Of a DNA stretch of 64,000 nt, positions 24,937-32,533 are shown piece by piece; within the stretch, counting starts at the first letter, position 1; each line of letters opens with the position of its first letter. The translations under genes and the position numbers were made by a program. The DNA lies in the NCBI GenBank assembly GCA_009691195.1, contig SHVA01000010.1, forward strand, positions 1 through 64,000, given 5' to 3'. The notes beneath the pieces were generated by a model. It saw only the letters and a program-made list of their open reading frames with translations, made no database searches and was not told where the DNA came from. Source of the stretch: Solirubrobacterales bacterium (GTDB lineage Bacteria; Actinomycetota; Thermoleophilia; Solirubrobacterales; 70-9).

Positions 24937-25559
24937 CAGGCGCCTGCCCAGGGCATACCACGCGACGCCCCCGGCATGCCCGGACGCGAAGCGGATGACA
25001 TGCCGGTTGTGCAGAGGGCCATGAAGTAGGCGTGGAGGCGGGAGTCGTCGGTCAGCTCGGCGTGGAAGGCGACCGAGAGGACGTTGGCGTCGCGGACGGC
25101 GACCGGGTGGCCATCGACCTCGGCGAGGACCTCGACCGAGGGGCCGTGCTGCTCGACCCAGGGGGCGCGGATGAAGACGGCTCGGATCGGCTCGTCTCCC
25201 AGCCCCTCGACGAGCAGGTCCCGCTCGAAGCTCTGGAGCTGGCGACCGAAGGCGTTGCGCCGGCAGCGGTAGTCGGCCAGGCCGAGGTGCTCGCGGTCGC
25301 AGACGATCATCCCGGCGCAGCTTCCCATCACCGGCGTGCCGGCCTCGGACAGTGCCCTGACCGCCTCGTCGAGCCCGTCGCGGGCCATTCCCTTGCTGAT
25401 CGTCGTGGACTCCCCGCCCGGGATCACGAGGCCGTCCAGCTCGAGCAGCTCCGCCGGCGAGCGGACCGCGACGGCCTCGGCGCCGAGGCCGGCGAGCATC
25501 GTCTGATGCGCCGCGAAGTCCCCCTGAATGGCGAGGACGCCGATCCTCAGCGCGGGCAA
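24936..25559 (-). CDS. pdxT: Pyridoxal 5'-phosphate synthase, glutaminase subunit PdxT
   Basis: Hydrolyses glutamine and channels ammonia to PdxS to make PLP. Class-I amidotransferase triad: Cys81 in GSCAGM, His166 and Glu168 in FHAELTDD. The family motif GGESTTISK is at 48-56. The start lies one base below the pdxS stop, giving the usual PdxS-PdxT pair. The 207 residues include about 25 extra after the normal end (CTTGMSSASRPGMPGASRG...), a Met/Pro/Gly tail I have not seen described. Confidence 0.95.
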   Translation of the reverse strand: MPALRIGVLAIQGDFAAHQTMLAGLGAEAVAVRSPAELLELDGLVIPGGESTTISKGMARDGLDEAVRALSEAGTPVMGSCAGMIVCDREHLGLADYRCRRNAFGRQLQSFERDLLVEGLGDEPIRAVFIRAPWVEQHGPSVEVLAEVDGHPVAVRDANVLSVAFHAELTDDSRLHAYFMALCTTGMSSASRPGMPGASRGMPWAGA

Positions 25560-26447
25560 CTAGCTTCCGCGGGTCTGGAGGAGCCCGCCGTCGGCGGCGA
25601 GCGCTTCGATCTCGAGGCCGGGCATCGCTTCGCCCAGCGCCATCGACGCCTGCGCGACCCGCTCGGGGTCCTCGAAGTGGGTGGTCGCCTCGACGATCGC
25701 CCGGGCCCTGCGCTCGGGGTCCTCGGACTTGAAGATCCCGGAGCCGACGAAGTTGCCCTCGGCGCCGAGCTGCATCATCAGCGCGGCATCGGCGGGGGTC
25801 GCGATCCCGCCGGCACAGAAGAGGGGAACGGGAAGCCGGCCGTGCTCGGCCACCTCCTGGACGACGTCCAGCGGCGACCGCAGCTCCTTGGCGGCGGCCG
25901 CCAGCGTCTCCGTCGGGGCGGACCCGAGCTGCCTGATGCCGCTCGTGATCGAGCGCATGTGGCGGACGGCCTCGACGATGTTGCCGGTGCCCGCCTCGCC
26001 CTTGGAACGGATCATCGCCGCGCCCTCGCCGATCCGGCGCAGCGCCTCGCCGAGGTCGGTGGCGCCGCAGACGAAGGGAACCTCGAAGGCGAGCTTCTCT
26101 ATGTGGTTGGACTCGTCGGCCGGGGTCAGGACCTCGGACTCGTCGATGTAGTCAACCTCGAGCGACTGCAGGACCTGCGCCTCGGCGAAGTGGCCGATCC
26201 GGGCCTTGGCCATGACCGGGATCGTGACCGTCTCCTGGATCGCCTTGATCATCGCCGGGTTGGACATCCGGGCGACCCCGCCATCGGCGCGGATGTCGGC
26301 GGGAACGCGCTCGAGCGCCATCACCGCGCAGGCGCCGGACTCCTCGGCGATCTTGGCCTGCTCGGCGTCGACCACGTCCATGATCACCCCGCCCTTGAGC
26401 ATCTCGGCGAGGCCCGTCTTGAGCCGGAATGTCGCGCGCTCGGCCAC
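25560..26447 (-). CDS. pdxS: Pyridoxal 5'-phosphate synthase, lyase subunit PdxS
   Basis: TIM-barrel synthase that builds PLP from ribose 5-phosphate, glyceraldehyde 3-phosphate and ammonia. The key residues are Asp24 (IMDVV) and the ribulose-binding Lys81 (VMAKARIGH). The phosphate loop GEAGTGN contains the second lysine region near 149, and [12 protein letters not shown] follows. 295 residues, standard. It is directly followed by pdxT (end 25560, pdxT start 25559). PLP made here would serve the PLP decarboxylase at 55.7 kb among many others. Confidence 0.97.
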   Translation of the reverse strand: MAERATFRLKTGLAEMLKGGVIMDVVDAEQAKIAEESGACAVMALERVPADIRADGGVARMSNPAMIKAIQETVTIPVMAKARIGHFAEAQVLQSLEVDYIDESEVLTPADESNHIEKLAFEVPFVCGATDLGEALRRIGEGAAMIRSKGEAGTGNIVEAVRHMRSITSGIRQLGSAPTETLAAAAKELRSPLDVVQEVAEHGRLPVPLFCAGGIATPADAALMMQLGAEGNFVGSGIFKSEDPERRARAIVEATTHFEDPERVAQASMALGEAMPGLEIEALAADGGLLQTRGS

Positions 26448-26476
26448 GAGCCCAATATAGCCGTGGGCACCCCGGG

Positions 26477-26635
26477 TCAGCGCTGAAGCTGCTCCGGGCC
26501 TTGCGCCGGATCGGCCTCCCCCTCCCCCTCCCCATCCTCATCGGAGCTGTCATCTGTAGCTAACCAGCCCTCTCCGTCAGGGACCACGCCGCCGTCCAGA
26601 TCGAGCAGCGACGCCTCCTCGACCTTGCCTGGCAT
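26477..26635 (-). CDS. Small acidic protein, 52 residues, unknown
   Basis: ATG 26635 begins a 52-codon frame 8 bases after the RpiR-type regulator's stop and ends 29 bases before pdxS, on the same strand. The product is strongly acidic with a run [16 protein letters not shown], and it starts [26 protein letters not shown] precedes the ATG as a possible binding site. Composition fits an intrinsically disordered peptide. There are no homologues I can name. It could also be a chance frame in a GA-rich intergenic stretch. Confidence 0.4.
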   Translation of the reverse strand: MPGKVEEASLLDLDGGVVPDGEGWLATDDSSDEDGEGEGEADPAQGPEQLQR

Positions 26636-26643
26636 TTCCCGCC

Positions 26644-27525
26644 CTACTGAAGCTTGAAGGCGCGGATGCGGTCGCGGTGCGCCGCCTCGTCCTTGGCGTA
26701 GACGCCGTGTGCCAGCGCCTGCACCAGGCCCATCAGAGCCGCGTTGGAGCGGATGTAGGAGGGGCCGTTGGACGAGTAGTAGAGAGTCAGCTCAGAGTGG
26801 TCGGCAACATCGGAGAGGGTCGCGTCGGTGATCGCGAGGGTGCGGGCCCGGCGGTGGCGCCCCAGCTTGAGGGCGCGGACGATCAGCGGGTGGGCGCGGC
26901 CCGAGGTGATCGCGACGAGCAGGGTGTCCTCGTCCATGCGCGAGAGCCGCTGGATGTTCTCCTGGCTCGGCGAGGCGATGATCTCCGCCCTGATGTCGAG
27001 CAGCCCCAGCAGGTGGCGCATGTAGCTCGCGAAGAAGGCCATCTGGTCCACGCCGACGATCAGGACGCGCCGCGCGGTCGCCAGAGCCGAGAGCGACCCC
27101 TCGATCTGCTCGCGGCTGAGGCTGCGCGCCGTCTCCTCGATGTTGGAGTAGTCGGCGCCGAGCGAAGTCTCGAATTCAGAGTGGTCGAAGGAGAACAGGG
27201 CCGCGGCGCCGTTGCCGCCGTTGCCGGCGTTGCCGGCGCCGTTGGAGACCTTCAGCCGGTACTCCTCGATCGCGCTCTGCTGAAGCTCGGGATAGCCGTC
27301 GAAGCCCAGCGACTGCGAGAAGCGGACCACCGTCGAGGACGAGGTGTTGGCGCGCCGCGCCAGCTCCTCGGCCGTCTGGAAGGCGGCCTCGTCGAGGTGA
27401 TCGACGATGTAGCGGGCCACATCCTTCTGCGAGCGCGAGAACTCGTCGAAGCGCTCGGTGATGTAGTCCGAGAGGCTCTTGCGAGCCGGCTTGGTTCTGA
27501 TCGCAGTCCGTGCCACGGCGGTCAA
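26644..27525 (-). CDS. RpiR/MurR-family regulator (HTH plus SIS domain)
   Basis: Transcription factor of 293 residues. The N-terminal HTH_6 domain has the family pattern SRSQKDVARYIVDHLDEAAF followed by TAEELARRANTSSSTVVRFS. A C-terminal SIS sugar-phosphate-binding domain begins at about residue 125 (RRVLIVGVDQMAFFASYMRHLL, then ITSGRAHPLIVRALK). A Gly/Asn-rich linker (GNAGNGGNGAAA) joins the two. It probably represses or activates a sugar- or aminosugar-phosphate gene, but none lies next to it. The divergent gap to the gene at 27.6 kb carries a possible operator. Confidence 0.85.
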   Translation of the reverse strand: MTAVARTAIRTKPARKSLSDYITERFDEFSRSQKDVARYIVDHLDEAAFQTAEELARRANTSSSTVVRFSQSLGFDGYPELQQSAIEEYRLKVSNGAGNAGNGGNGAAALFSFDHSEFETSLGADYSNIEETARSLSREQIEGSLSALATARRVLIVGVDQMAFFASYMRHLLGLLDIRAEIIASPSQENIQRLSRMDEDTLLVAITSGRAHPLIVRALKLGRHRRARTLAITDATLSDVADHSELTLYYSSNGPSYIRSNAALMGLVQALAHGVYAKDEAAHRDRIRAFKLQ

Positions 27526-27563
27526 TTTCGCCGGGGCCGCGAGTTTCCCTTCCGAGATTCACT

Positions 27564-27581
27564 CAGGTTGCCAATAACCTG
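27564..27581. promoter_or_regulatory. Candidate operator, CAGGTT-N6-AACCTG
   Basis: Perfect 6-bp inverted repeat with a 6-base spacer in the divergent gap between the RpiR-type regulator (start 27525) and the rightward membrane-protein gene. Position and symmetry suit autoregulation. Only sequence symmetry supports it. Confidence 0.35.
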
Positions 27582-27635
27582 GATCCGGTGCACGGCCCAC
27601 CCCCGCCGGCCCGCGATGTGGTTGGATCGCTGACC

Positions 27636-28025
27636 GTGACGCTGGAACAGGAGCTGCTGCGGCTCAACCGCAACATGATCGCCTTCGACCTGGCGCTCGG
27701 CACCGGGGCCCTGCTCGCTCCCCGCCGGACCCTTTCCGTCATCGGCCACGAGGCCCCCGGCGAGGACGCCGAGCACCTCTTCCGCCGCTGCGCCCCGATC
27801 TGGCTGACCTTCGCGGCGGCTCACTTGGTCGCCCACTGCCGCGGGCGCCCCGAGGACTGGTGGGCGCTCGCCTGGCTGCGCGGGACCGAGGTCTTCACCG
27901 ACGCGGTCTGGGCGCGCTCGAGCGCGGTCTCGCGCCCCGGCGCCAAGGCCGGGCTCGTGCTCGCGGGGATCGCGAACCTGGGGATGGCGCTCGGCTTCGC
28001 GCACCTGGCGCGGACCCGCCCCTAG
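27636..28025 (+). CDS. Putative small membrane protein
   Basis: About 129 residues, with hydrophobic stretches GALLAPRRTLSVIG, APIWLTFAAAHLVAHC and GLVLAGIANLGMALGFAHL, giving three or four membrane helices. I chose GTG 27636 because the protein-like sequence (TLEQELLRLNRNMIAFDLALGTG) begins there. Earlier in-frame starts at 27588 or 27510 are possible, but the last overlaps the divergent regulator. The stop shares CTAG with the stop of the convergent lipoprotein gene (28022-28025). No function assigned. Confidence 0.6.
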   Translation: MTLEQELLRLNRNMIAFDLALGTGALLAPRRTLSVIGHEAPGEDAEHLFRRCAPIWLTFAAAHLVAHCRGRPEDWWALAWLRGTEVFTDAVWARSSAVSRPGAKAGLVLAGIANLGMALGFAHLARTRP

Positions 28026-28537
28026 CGCCCGGCGTCGCGGCGAGGCACATCGTCGCTGCAGACGCGGAAGCCCACGCGCCTGGCCAGGCGCCGCCGCTCA
28101 GACGCGCTCGCGGCAAAGCGGTCCTGGGTGCGGAGGTAGGCGCGCGCCTGAGCGGCGCCCGCGGCCTCCGCCCCCAGCGCGACCAGGGCAAGCGCCCGGC
28201 GGCGCGCCGCGAGGTAGCGCTCCATCGGGCCGCCAAGGGAGTCGGGGGCGTCGAGAGCACCGAGGTCGTCCAGCTCGCCTTGGAGCGCTTCTCCGAGCGC
28301 GCGGCTCTGAGCCTCGGCCTCGGCCGGCCCGCGCGGCGGCCGGCGCTGGATCGCATCGGCGGCGGACTTCCCCTCCCGACAGATCCCATCGCCCCGGGAC
28401 GCCAGCTCGGCTTTCGAGAGTGGCTCGGAGCCGCCGCCGCAGGCCGAGAGCGCGGCGCTCGATGTCAGCACAAGTGCGGCTGCCGCGGCGAGGGCGAGCC
28501 TCACGCGGCGCACGGCCGCGTTGGGCGGGCTCATCAC
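28022..28537 (-). CDS. Putative lipoprotein
   Basis: 171 residues with a type II signal peptide: basic N-terminus, core LALAAAAALVLTSSAA, lipobox LSAC with Cys33, then GGGSEP. The mature part is an alpha-helical, Ala/Arg-rich domain (about 40-150), similar in style to actinobacterial lipoproteins of unknown role. A C-terminal CSDD supplies a further cysteine. Start alternatives ATG 28537 and 28534 differ by one residue. Membrane-anchored on the outer face; substrate unknown. Confidence 0.7.
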   Translation of the reverse strand: MMSPPNAAVRRVRLALAAAAALVLTSSAALSACGGGSEPLSKAELASRGDGICREGKSAADAIQRRPPRGPAEAEAQSRALGEALQGELDDLGALDAPDSLGGPMERYLAARRRALALVALGAEAAGAAQARAYLRTQDRFAASASERRRLARRVGFRVCSDDVPRRDAGR

Positions 28538-28575
28538 CGGAACCTAGCCGTTCGGGCGGCGCAGGCCGAAGTACG

Positions 28576-28607
28576 ACGAGGGCCGCCCCGGCAGGAGCGG
28601 CCCTCGT
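28576..28607. terminator. Perfect 11-bp stem hairpin
   Basis: ACGAGGGCCGC at 28576-28586 pairs perfectly with 28597-28607 around a 10-base loop. It lies in the 291-base gap between the lipoprotein gene (start 28537) and the copper-protein operon (end 28829), both leftward, so it may end the operon's transcript. There is no T-tract. Confidence 0.5.
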
Positions 28608-28699
28608 CAGACATTGCGGCTGCGAAACGAGTCAGGGAGTGGCTACGAGAGGGGACAGTCCTCGCCTCCATGGCTCGCCGGTGCCCGGGTTGGATTCCG

Positions 28700-28723
28700 C
28701 CGGGCGACCCGCACGTCGCCCGG
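28700..28723 (-). terminator. Perfect 9-bp hairpin directly after the micro-ORF
   Basis: CCGGGCGAC (28700-28708) and GTCGCCCGG (28715-28723) form a perfect stem with a 6-base loop, starting 2 bases beyond the micro-ORF's stop codon. No U-tract follows on the minus strand. It could be a terminator or an attenuator-like element coupled to translation of the micro-ORF. Confidence 0.5.
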
Positions 28724-28725
28724 AC

Positions 28726-28770
28726 CTAGCGGCCCGGCACCTCCAGCGTCCCGGAAAGCAATGAAATCAA
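28726..28770 (-). CDS. Micro-ORF of 14 codons with exceptionally strong ribosome-binding site
   Basis: TTG 28770 opens a frame reading (M)ISLLSGTLEVPGR then TAG. It is preceded at 10 bases spacing by AGAAAGGAGGTGGTCC (minus strand, 28775-28790), which matches the complement of the 16S rRNA 3' end at nearly every base, far better than any other gene here. It begins 58 bases after the stop of the copper-protein gene at 28829. A perfect hairpin follows its stop. It may be a leader peptide, a secreted or signalling peptide, or a regulatory decoy. No family is recognised with certainty. Confidence 0.4.
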   Translation of the reverse strand: MISLLSGTLEVPGR

Positions 28771-28828
28771 CGTAGGACCACCTCCTTTCTCTGGTGATCC
28801 CATTGAATCAAAGCCGGGGGCGGAGCTT

Positions 28829-30379
28829 CTAGCGCTTGGCCTTCCGCTTCTTGGGCTTGGCTTTGACGATGACTCGCTCGGTCATCTGAACCGGGTGCAG
28901 GCCGCAGAAGAGCTTGTAGGTGCCCGGCTGCGAGAACTTCTGCGTGAAGGTGCGGCCACCGTTGAGGTTCGGTGAGCCGATCCCGACGGGGCCGTCAGCC
29001 AGGGTGATGTTGTGGAGCTCCTCCTCGTTGTCGCCGCCGTCAACGAACTTCCAGGTGAGGCTGCCGCCCTTCTTGAGCTTGATGTTGTTCTGGCTGTAGC
29101 GGCGGTTGGCGACGTCGATCGTCGAGCCGGACTTCATCGCCTTGACCGCGCCGGGCGGGGCGTTGATCGTGACGGCGTTCCCGTTCAGGTCGATGCCGGT
29201 CAGCGGGATCGTGAACGGCACAGGGCCGTCGCGGCCGTCGGGGCGGTTCGAGTTGTAGATGTCGTCGGGCAGCGGGTCGCAATTGGTGATCACGGGCTCG
29301 AAGCCACCCGGTTCCTCGGCTACGTAGACGACCATGATCCCCATCACCCGGACGTGTGGCTCGGAGTCGTCGTAAGTCGCGTTGAGCCGCAATCGGCTTC
29401 CCTGCTTGAGGGGTATCCCCGTCTCGCTCCCGAACGCGGTCATGTTGACTGGCCCCGGTTCGTGGAGGATCGGTTGGACGTTGTAGAAGGGGTGGTCCTC
29501 GTAGCCCCAGGTCGGCAGCGACTCCGCCACCCGGCGGTCGTTGCAATCGGGCTGGGTCAGCGTCAGCTTGCGAGCTCCGCCATGAACGTGCCCGCCGCCG
29601 CCGATCAGGCGCCCGTCAACCGGCATCGTGAAGTCGTACTTCTGCGTGTTGGTGGAGCCCTGCCCGCCAGTGCCGGGGACGTTGTAGATCGGGTCGGCGT
29701 GGCAGTTCCGCTCGTCGAGCCAGTACGGCGTGACCGGCTCCTGCGGGTTGTCGCTGACGGTGTAGCTGTAGCGGATGTTGGCGTCGTCGGTGAGCTGCTT
29801 GTGGTTCATGACCATGTAGACCATTCCCCAGGGAAGGTTGCCGCCGCCGGCGTAGCCGTAGCCGTCCGGCATCGTGAACTTGGCGCGCTCCTCGCCGGCG
29901 GCATAGAAGCGCTGGAAGTTGCCGCCCCCTCCGAACCCACCGCGGCTGTCGAAGCCGGTATAGGACTGTCCCGCGCAGGTCCGGTCCTGCTGCTGGAGGT
30001 TGGCGAAGACGATGTGGTGCAGCATCAGCCGGCTGATCGGGACCTGTGTCGCCTCCTGCGTGTCCGGGTTGATGTCCACCACGTCGACGTCCATGTGGGT
30101 GATGGTGGCGTCGGTGTTGCTGGTGCCCGGATGCTGGACGACGTTGAAGGTCTGCTTGACGCCGAACCCCTCGACCGAGAAGGGGAAGTCGCAGGTGTAG
30201 CGCCTGGCCGGCCCGTTGGCGTCGGTGGTCGGTACGCCCCCATCGCAGGTAGCCGGCCCGTCAGCCGATGCGCCGGCCGGAATCGCAAGGAAGGCGGCGC
30301 CGGCGACCGCCGCAAGCGCGATCAGGCGCGCAAGGCGGCGCGTGGACACGAGCGGCGAGTGCGTGCGTGAGTTTCCCAT
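28829..30379 (-). CDS. Secreted PHM/DBH-like copper protein with C-terminal cupredoxin domain, copy A
   Basis: 516-residue exported protein. The signal peptide ends about residue 39 (AIPAGASA). The body resembles the two-domain fold of peptidylglycine/dopamine copper monooxygenases, and all six ligands are found in order: His121-His122 (LMLHHIVF), His193 (MVMNH), His264 and His266 (GGGHVHGG), and Met346 (VRVMGIMVVYV). A cupredoxin domain follows (about 415-510) with His456, Cys492, His495 and Met499. The tail is basic (KPKKRKAKR). It lies 16 bases after copy B. Copper oxygenase function is inferred from the ligand pattern only. An alternative is a copper store or carrier. Confidence 0.7.
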   Translation of the reverse strand: MGNSRTHSPLVSTRRLARLIALAAVAGAAFLAIPAGASADGPATCDGGVPTTDANGPARRYTCDFPFSVEGFGVKQTFNVVQHPGTSNTDATITHMDVDVVDINPDTQEATQVPISRLMLHHIVFANLQQQDRTCAGQSYTGFDSRGGFGGGGNFQRFYAAGEERAKFTMPDGYGYAGGGNLPWGMVYMVMNHKQLTDDANIRYSYTVSDNPQEPVTPYWLDERNCHADPIYNVPGTGGQGSTNTQKYDFTMPVDGRLIGGGGHVHGGARKLTLTQPDCNDRRVAESLPTWGYEDHPFYNVQPILHEPGPVNMTAFGSETGIPLKQGSRLRLNATYDDSEPHVRVMGIMVVYVAEEPGGFEPVITNCDPLPDDIYNSNRPDGRDGPVPFTIPLTGIDLNGNAVTINAPPGAVKAMKSGSTIDVANRRYSQNNIKLKKGGSLTWKFVDGGDNEEELHNITLADGPVGIGSPNLNGGRTFTQKFSQPGTYKLFCGLHPVQMTERVIVKAKPKKRKAKR

Positions 30380-30395
30380 CCGGCTCCTCAGTCTC

Positions 30396-31982
30396 CTAGC
30401 GCTTGGACTTCTTCGTCTTGTGCCTATTCTTGTGCTTCTTCCCCTTCGGGGACTTCATCTTCGCCTTTACAACAACGCGTTCGGTCATTTGGACCGGATG
30501 CAGCGCGCAGAAGATCTGGTAGGTCCCCGGCCTGTCGAAGGTCTTGGTGAAGGTGCGGCCGGCGTCGAGGTTCGGCGAGCCGATCCCCACCGGGCCGTTG
30601 GCGAGCGTCACGTTGTGCAGCTCGTCCTCGCCCGAGTCGATGAACTTCCAGGTCAGCTTGCCGCCCTTCTTGAGGATGACGTTGTTACGGGAGAAGCGCC
30701 GGCTCTGGACGTCGATGGTGGCGCCGGAGTCGATCTTGGCGAGCTTGCCCGGGGGGCCCTGGATCGTGATCGCGTCACCGTTCGAGTCGAGGCCCGTCAG
30801 CGGGATGGTGAACGGCACGGGGCCGTCGCGCCCGTCGGGACGGTTGGTGTTGACCACGTCGGGCGGAACCGGGTCGCATGAAGTCGCGACGTCATCGGCG
30901 CCGAGGCCGTCGTCGCCCTCGTATACGTAGAGCTGGAAGATGCCCATCACGCGGACGTGTGGCGCCGAGTTGTCGTAGAGCGTGTTGAGGCGGATGTCGT
31001 CGCCCGCGGCCACCGGGATCCCGGTCTCGCTTCCGAAGGCCGTCATGTTGATCGGGCCCGGCTCATGGAGGATCGGCCTCACGTTGTAGAAGGGGTGATC
31101 GGTGTAGCCCCAAGTCGGGATCGACTCCGCCACGCGGCGGTTGTTGCAGTCGGGCTCGGTGATCGTGAGCTTGCGGGCGCCGCCGTGGACGTGTCCCGCC
31201 CCGGCGACGATCCGGCCGGCGACGGGCGCCGTGTAGTCGAACGTGCGGGAGTCGGTGGACTTGGGCCCGCCGGTTCCCGGGATGTTGAAGATCGGGTCGG
31301 CGCTGCAGTTCGCCTCATCCAGCCAATAGGGCCTGACGGGCTTGAGATCGGTCTGGTCGCTGACGACGTAGCTGTACTGGATCCAGGCGTGATCGGTGAA
31401 CTTGCGGTGGTTCATGACCATGTAGACCATCGGCCAGAGGCTGTCGGCGCCGCCGGCATACCCGTAGCCCTCGGGCATGGTCATCTTCAGCCGCTCCTCA
31501 CCGGCGCCGAAGAAGCGCTCGGGCGCGTAGTTGCCGACGGTCTGCAGGCCGTCGAAGCCCCTGATGCCCTGGCCGTTGCAGGTCGCGTCGGCGTGGTTGG
31601 TGTTGAGAAAGACGATGTGGTGGAGCATCAGCTGCGAGATCGGGACCTGGGCGCGGTCCTCGTCAACCACGTCGGTATCCATGTGGGTGATCGTCGCGTC
31701 GGCGGTGACACCGGGATGGGGGACGTTGATCAGGTAGCGCTGCTTGACCGCGTAGCCGTCGACCGAGATCGGGTAGGTGCACGTGTACCGGGTCGCGCTG
31801 CCATTGGAGTCTGTGGCCGGGACGCCGGTATCGCACTCGGGGTTGTTGGCGTTGGGGGGAGCGGCCGACGCGGAGGCCGGAATCGCGATCAGGGCAAGCG
31901 CGAGCACGGCGCCGATGGCGCTCAGGCGTGCGATGCCGCGCCGCGAAGCAACGAGGAACGAGTGCGTGCGCGTGCTTTCCAT
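30396..31982 (-). CDS. Secreted PHM/DBH-like copper protein with C-terminal cupredoxin domain, copy B
   Basis: 528 residues, tandem paralogue of copy A with near-identical spacing of every putative copper ligand: His121, His122, His192, His264, His266, Met346, then cupredoxin His456, Cys492, His495, Met499. Signal peptide about 1-40 (LALALIAIPASASA). Well-conserved segments between the copies include HVHGGARKLT, GSETGIP, NRPDGRDGPVPFTIPLTG and LHPVQMTERV. A lysine-rich tail (KGKKHKNRHKTKKSKR) may bind the cell wall. It is first in a two-gene operon with an operator-like repeat 40 bases upstream. Probably acts outside the cell on a small substrate with two-electron copper chemistry; no substrate is indicated. 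Confidence 0.7.
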   Translation of the reverse strand: MESTRTHSFLVASRRGIARLSAIGAVLALALIAIPASASAAPPNANNPECDTGVPATDSNGSATRYTCTYPISVDGYAVKQRYLINVPHPGVTADATITHMDTDVVDEDRAQVPISQLMLHHIVFLNTNHADATCNGQGIRGFDGLQTVGNYAPERFFGAGEERLKMTMPEGYGYAGGADSLWPMVYMVMNHRKFTDHAWIQYSYVVSDQTDLKPVRPYWLDEANCSADPIFNIPGTGGPKSTDSRTFDYTAPVAGRIVAGAGHVHGGARKLTITEPDCNNRRVAESIPTWGYTDHPFYNVRPILHEPGPINMTAFGSETGIPVAAGDDIRLNTLYDNSAPHVRVMGIFQLYVYEGDDGLGADDVATSCDPVPPDVVNTNRPDGRDGPVPFTIPLTGLDSNGDAITIQGPPGKLAKIDSGATIDVQSRRFSRNNVILKKGGKLTWKFIDSGEDELHNVTLANGPVGIGSPNLDAGRTFTKTFDRPGTYQIFCALHPVQMTERVVVKAKMKSPKGKKHKNRHKTKKSKR

Positions 31983-32021
31983 CTGGTTCCCTTCTTCTCC
32001 TGTCCCTTGATTCTAAAAAAC

Positions 32022-32034
32022 TGACCCTCAGTCA
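32022..32034 (-). promoter_or_regulatory. TGAC-N5-GTCA inverted repeat upstream of the copper-protein operon
   Basis: TGACCCTCAGTCA sits 40 bases before the start of copy B (31982). On the minus strand it overlaps a TTGACT -35-like hexamer and is followed by a T-rich stretch and TAGAAT. The promoter spacing (14) is short, so the hexamers are uncertain, but the symmetry suggests a repressor site. The remaining gap to 32160 shows no gene. Confidence 0.4.
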
Positions 32035-32160
32035 ATTACTCCGTGGACGGTATCAGACGACACCAGCGGCACCAATGTTCAAGCCGATTCCCCCCTCGGA
32101 CGATGGAAGAATCGTGCCCACCCCGCTCCCCGTGATCAGCCGAGACACCGACACCCGCTG

Positions 32161-32451
32161 ATGGCTCCCGAGCCGACCGGCCCCGACCGCGACCAGCGTC
32201 GCCACTGGCGCCTCGCGGCGATCCTCTTCATAGGGGGCGGCCTCGGCGCGATCCCCAGCGACGCTCTCCACCGCCCGGCGCACGATCCGACGATCTACCT
32301 CCTCCCCGCCCTGGCGATCGTCTCGGGCCTGCTCTGCTGGGCGATCGCCGACCGCGTCTCGATCCGCTGGCTGCACTTGATGGCGGTGGTGGCCACGCTC
32401 GAAATCGCGCTCACCGTCTGGCTCGCCGCCGACATGTTCGCCATCTACTAA
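32161..32451 (+). CDS. N-terminal membrane fragment of a split diguanylate cyclase gene
   Basis: 96 codons encoding a charged N-terminus and three membrane helices (LAAILFIGGGLGAIPSDAL, YLLPALAIVSGLLCWAIA, HLMAVVATLEIALTVWLAA), ending MFAIY and TAA at 32449. Removing one A at 32450-32451 would continue the frame as YTLVAIFVAYVFSSRR, a further membrane helix, into the GGDEF frame. The two pieces are therefore one gene (32161-33181, 339 residues) interrupted by a 1-base insertion or error. It is the sensor/membrane half of a MASE-like cyclase. Confidence 0.65.
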   Translation: MAPEPTGPDRDQRRHWRLAAILFIGGGLGAIPSDALHRPAHDPTIYLLPALAIVSGLLCWAIADRVSIRWLHLMAVVATLEIALTVWLAADMFAIY

Positions 32452-32533
32452 CACGCTGGTCGCCATCTTCGTCGCCTATGTCTTCAGCAGCAGGCGGGCA
32501 ATCGCCTGGCACGTCGTCCTCGCCTGCCTCTGC

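Noticed and set aside
25032-26486. 484-codon plus-strand frame opposite pdxT and pdxS
   Set aside because: Covers two highly conserved genes; no domain and extreme Arg/Gly/Asp content.
27180-27245. Short GTTGCCG-type repeats suggesting a CRISPR or VNTR
   Set aside because: They encode the Gly/Asn linker of the RpiR-type regulator and lack spacers of uniform length.
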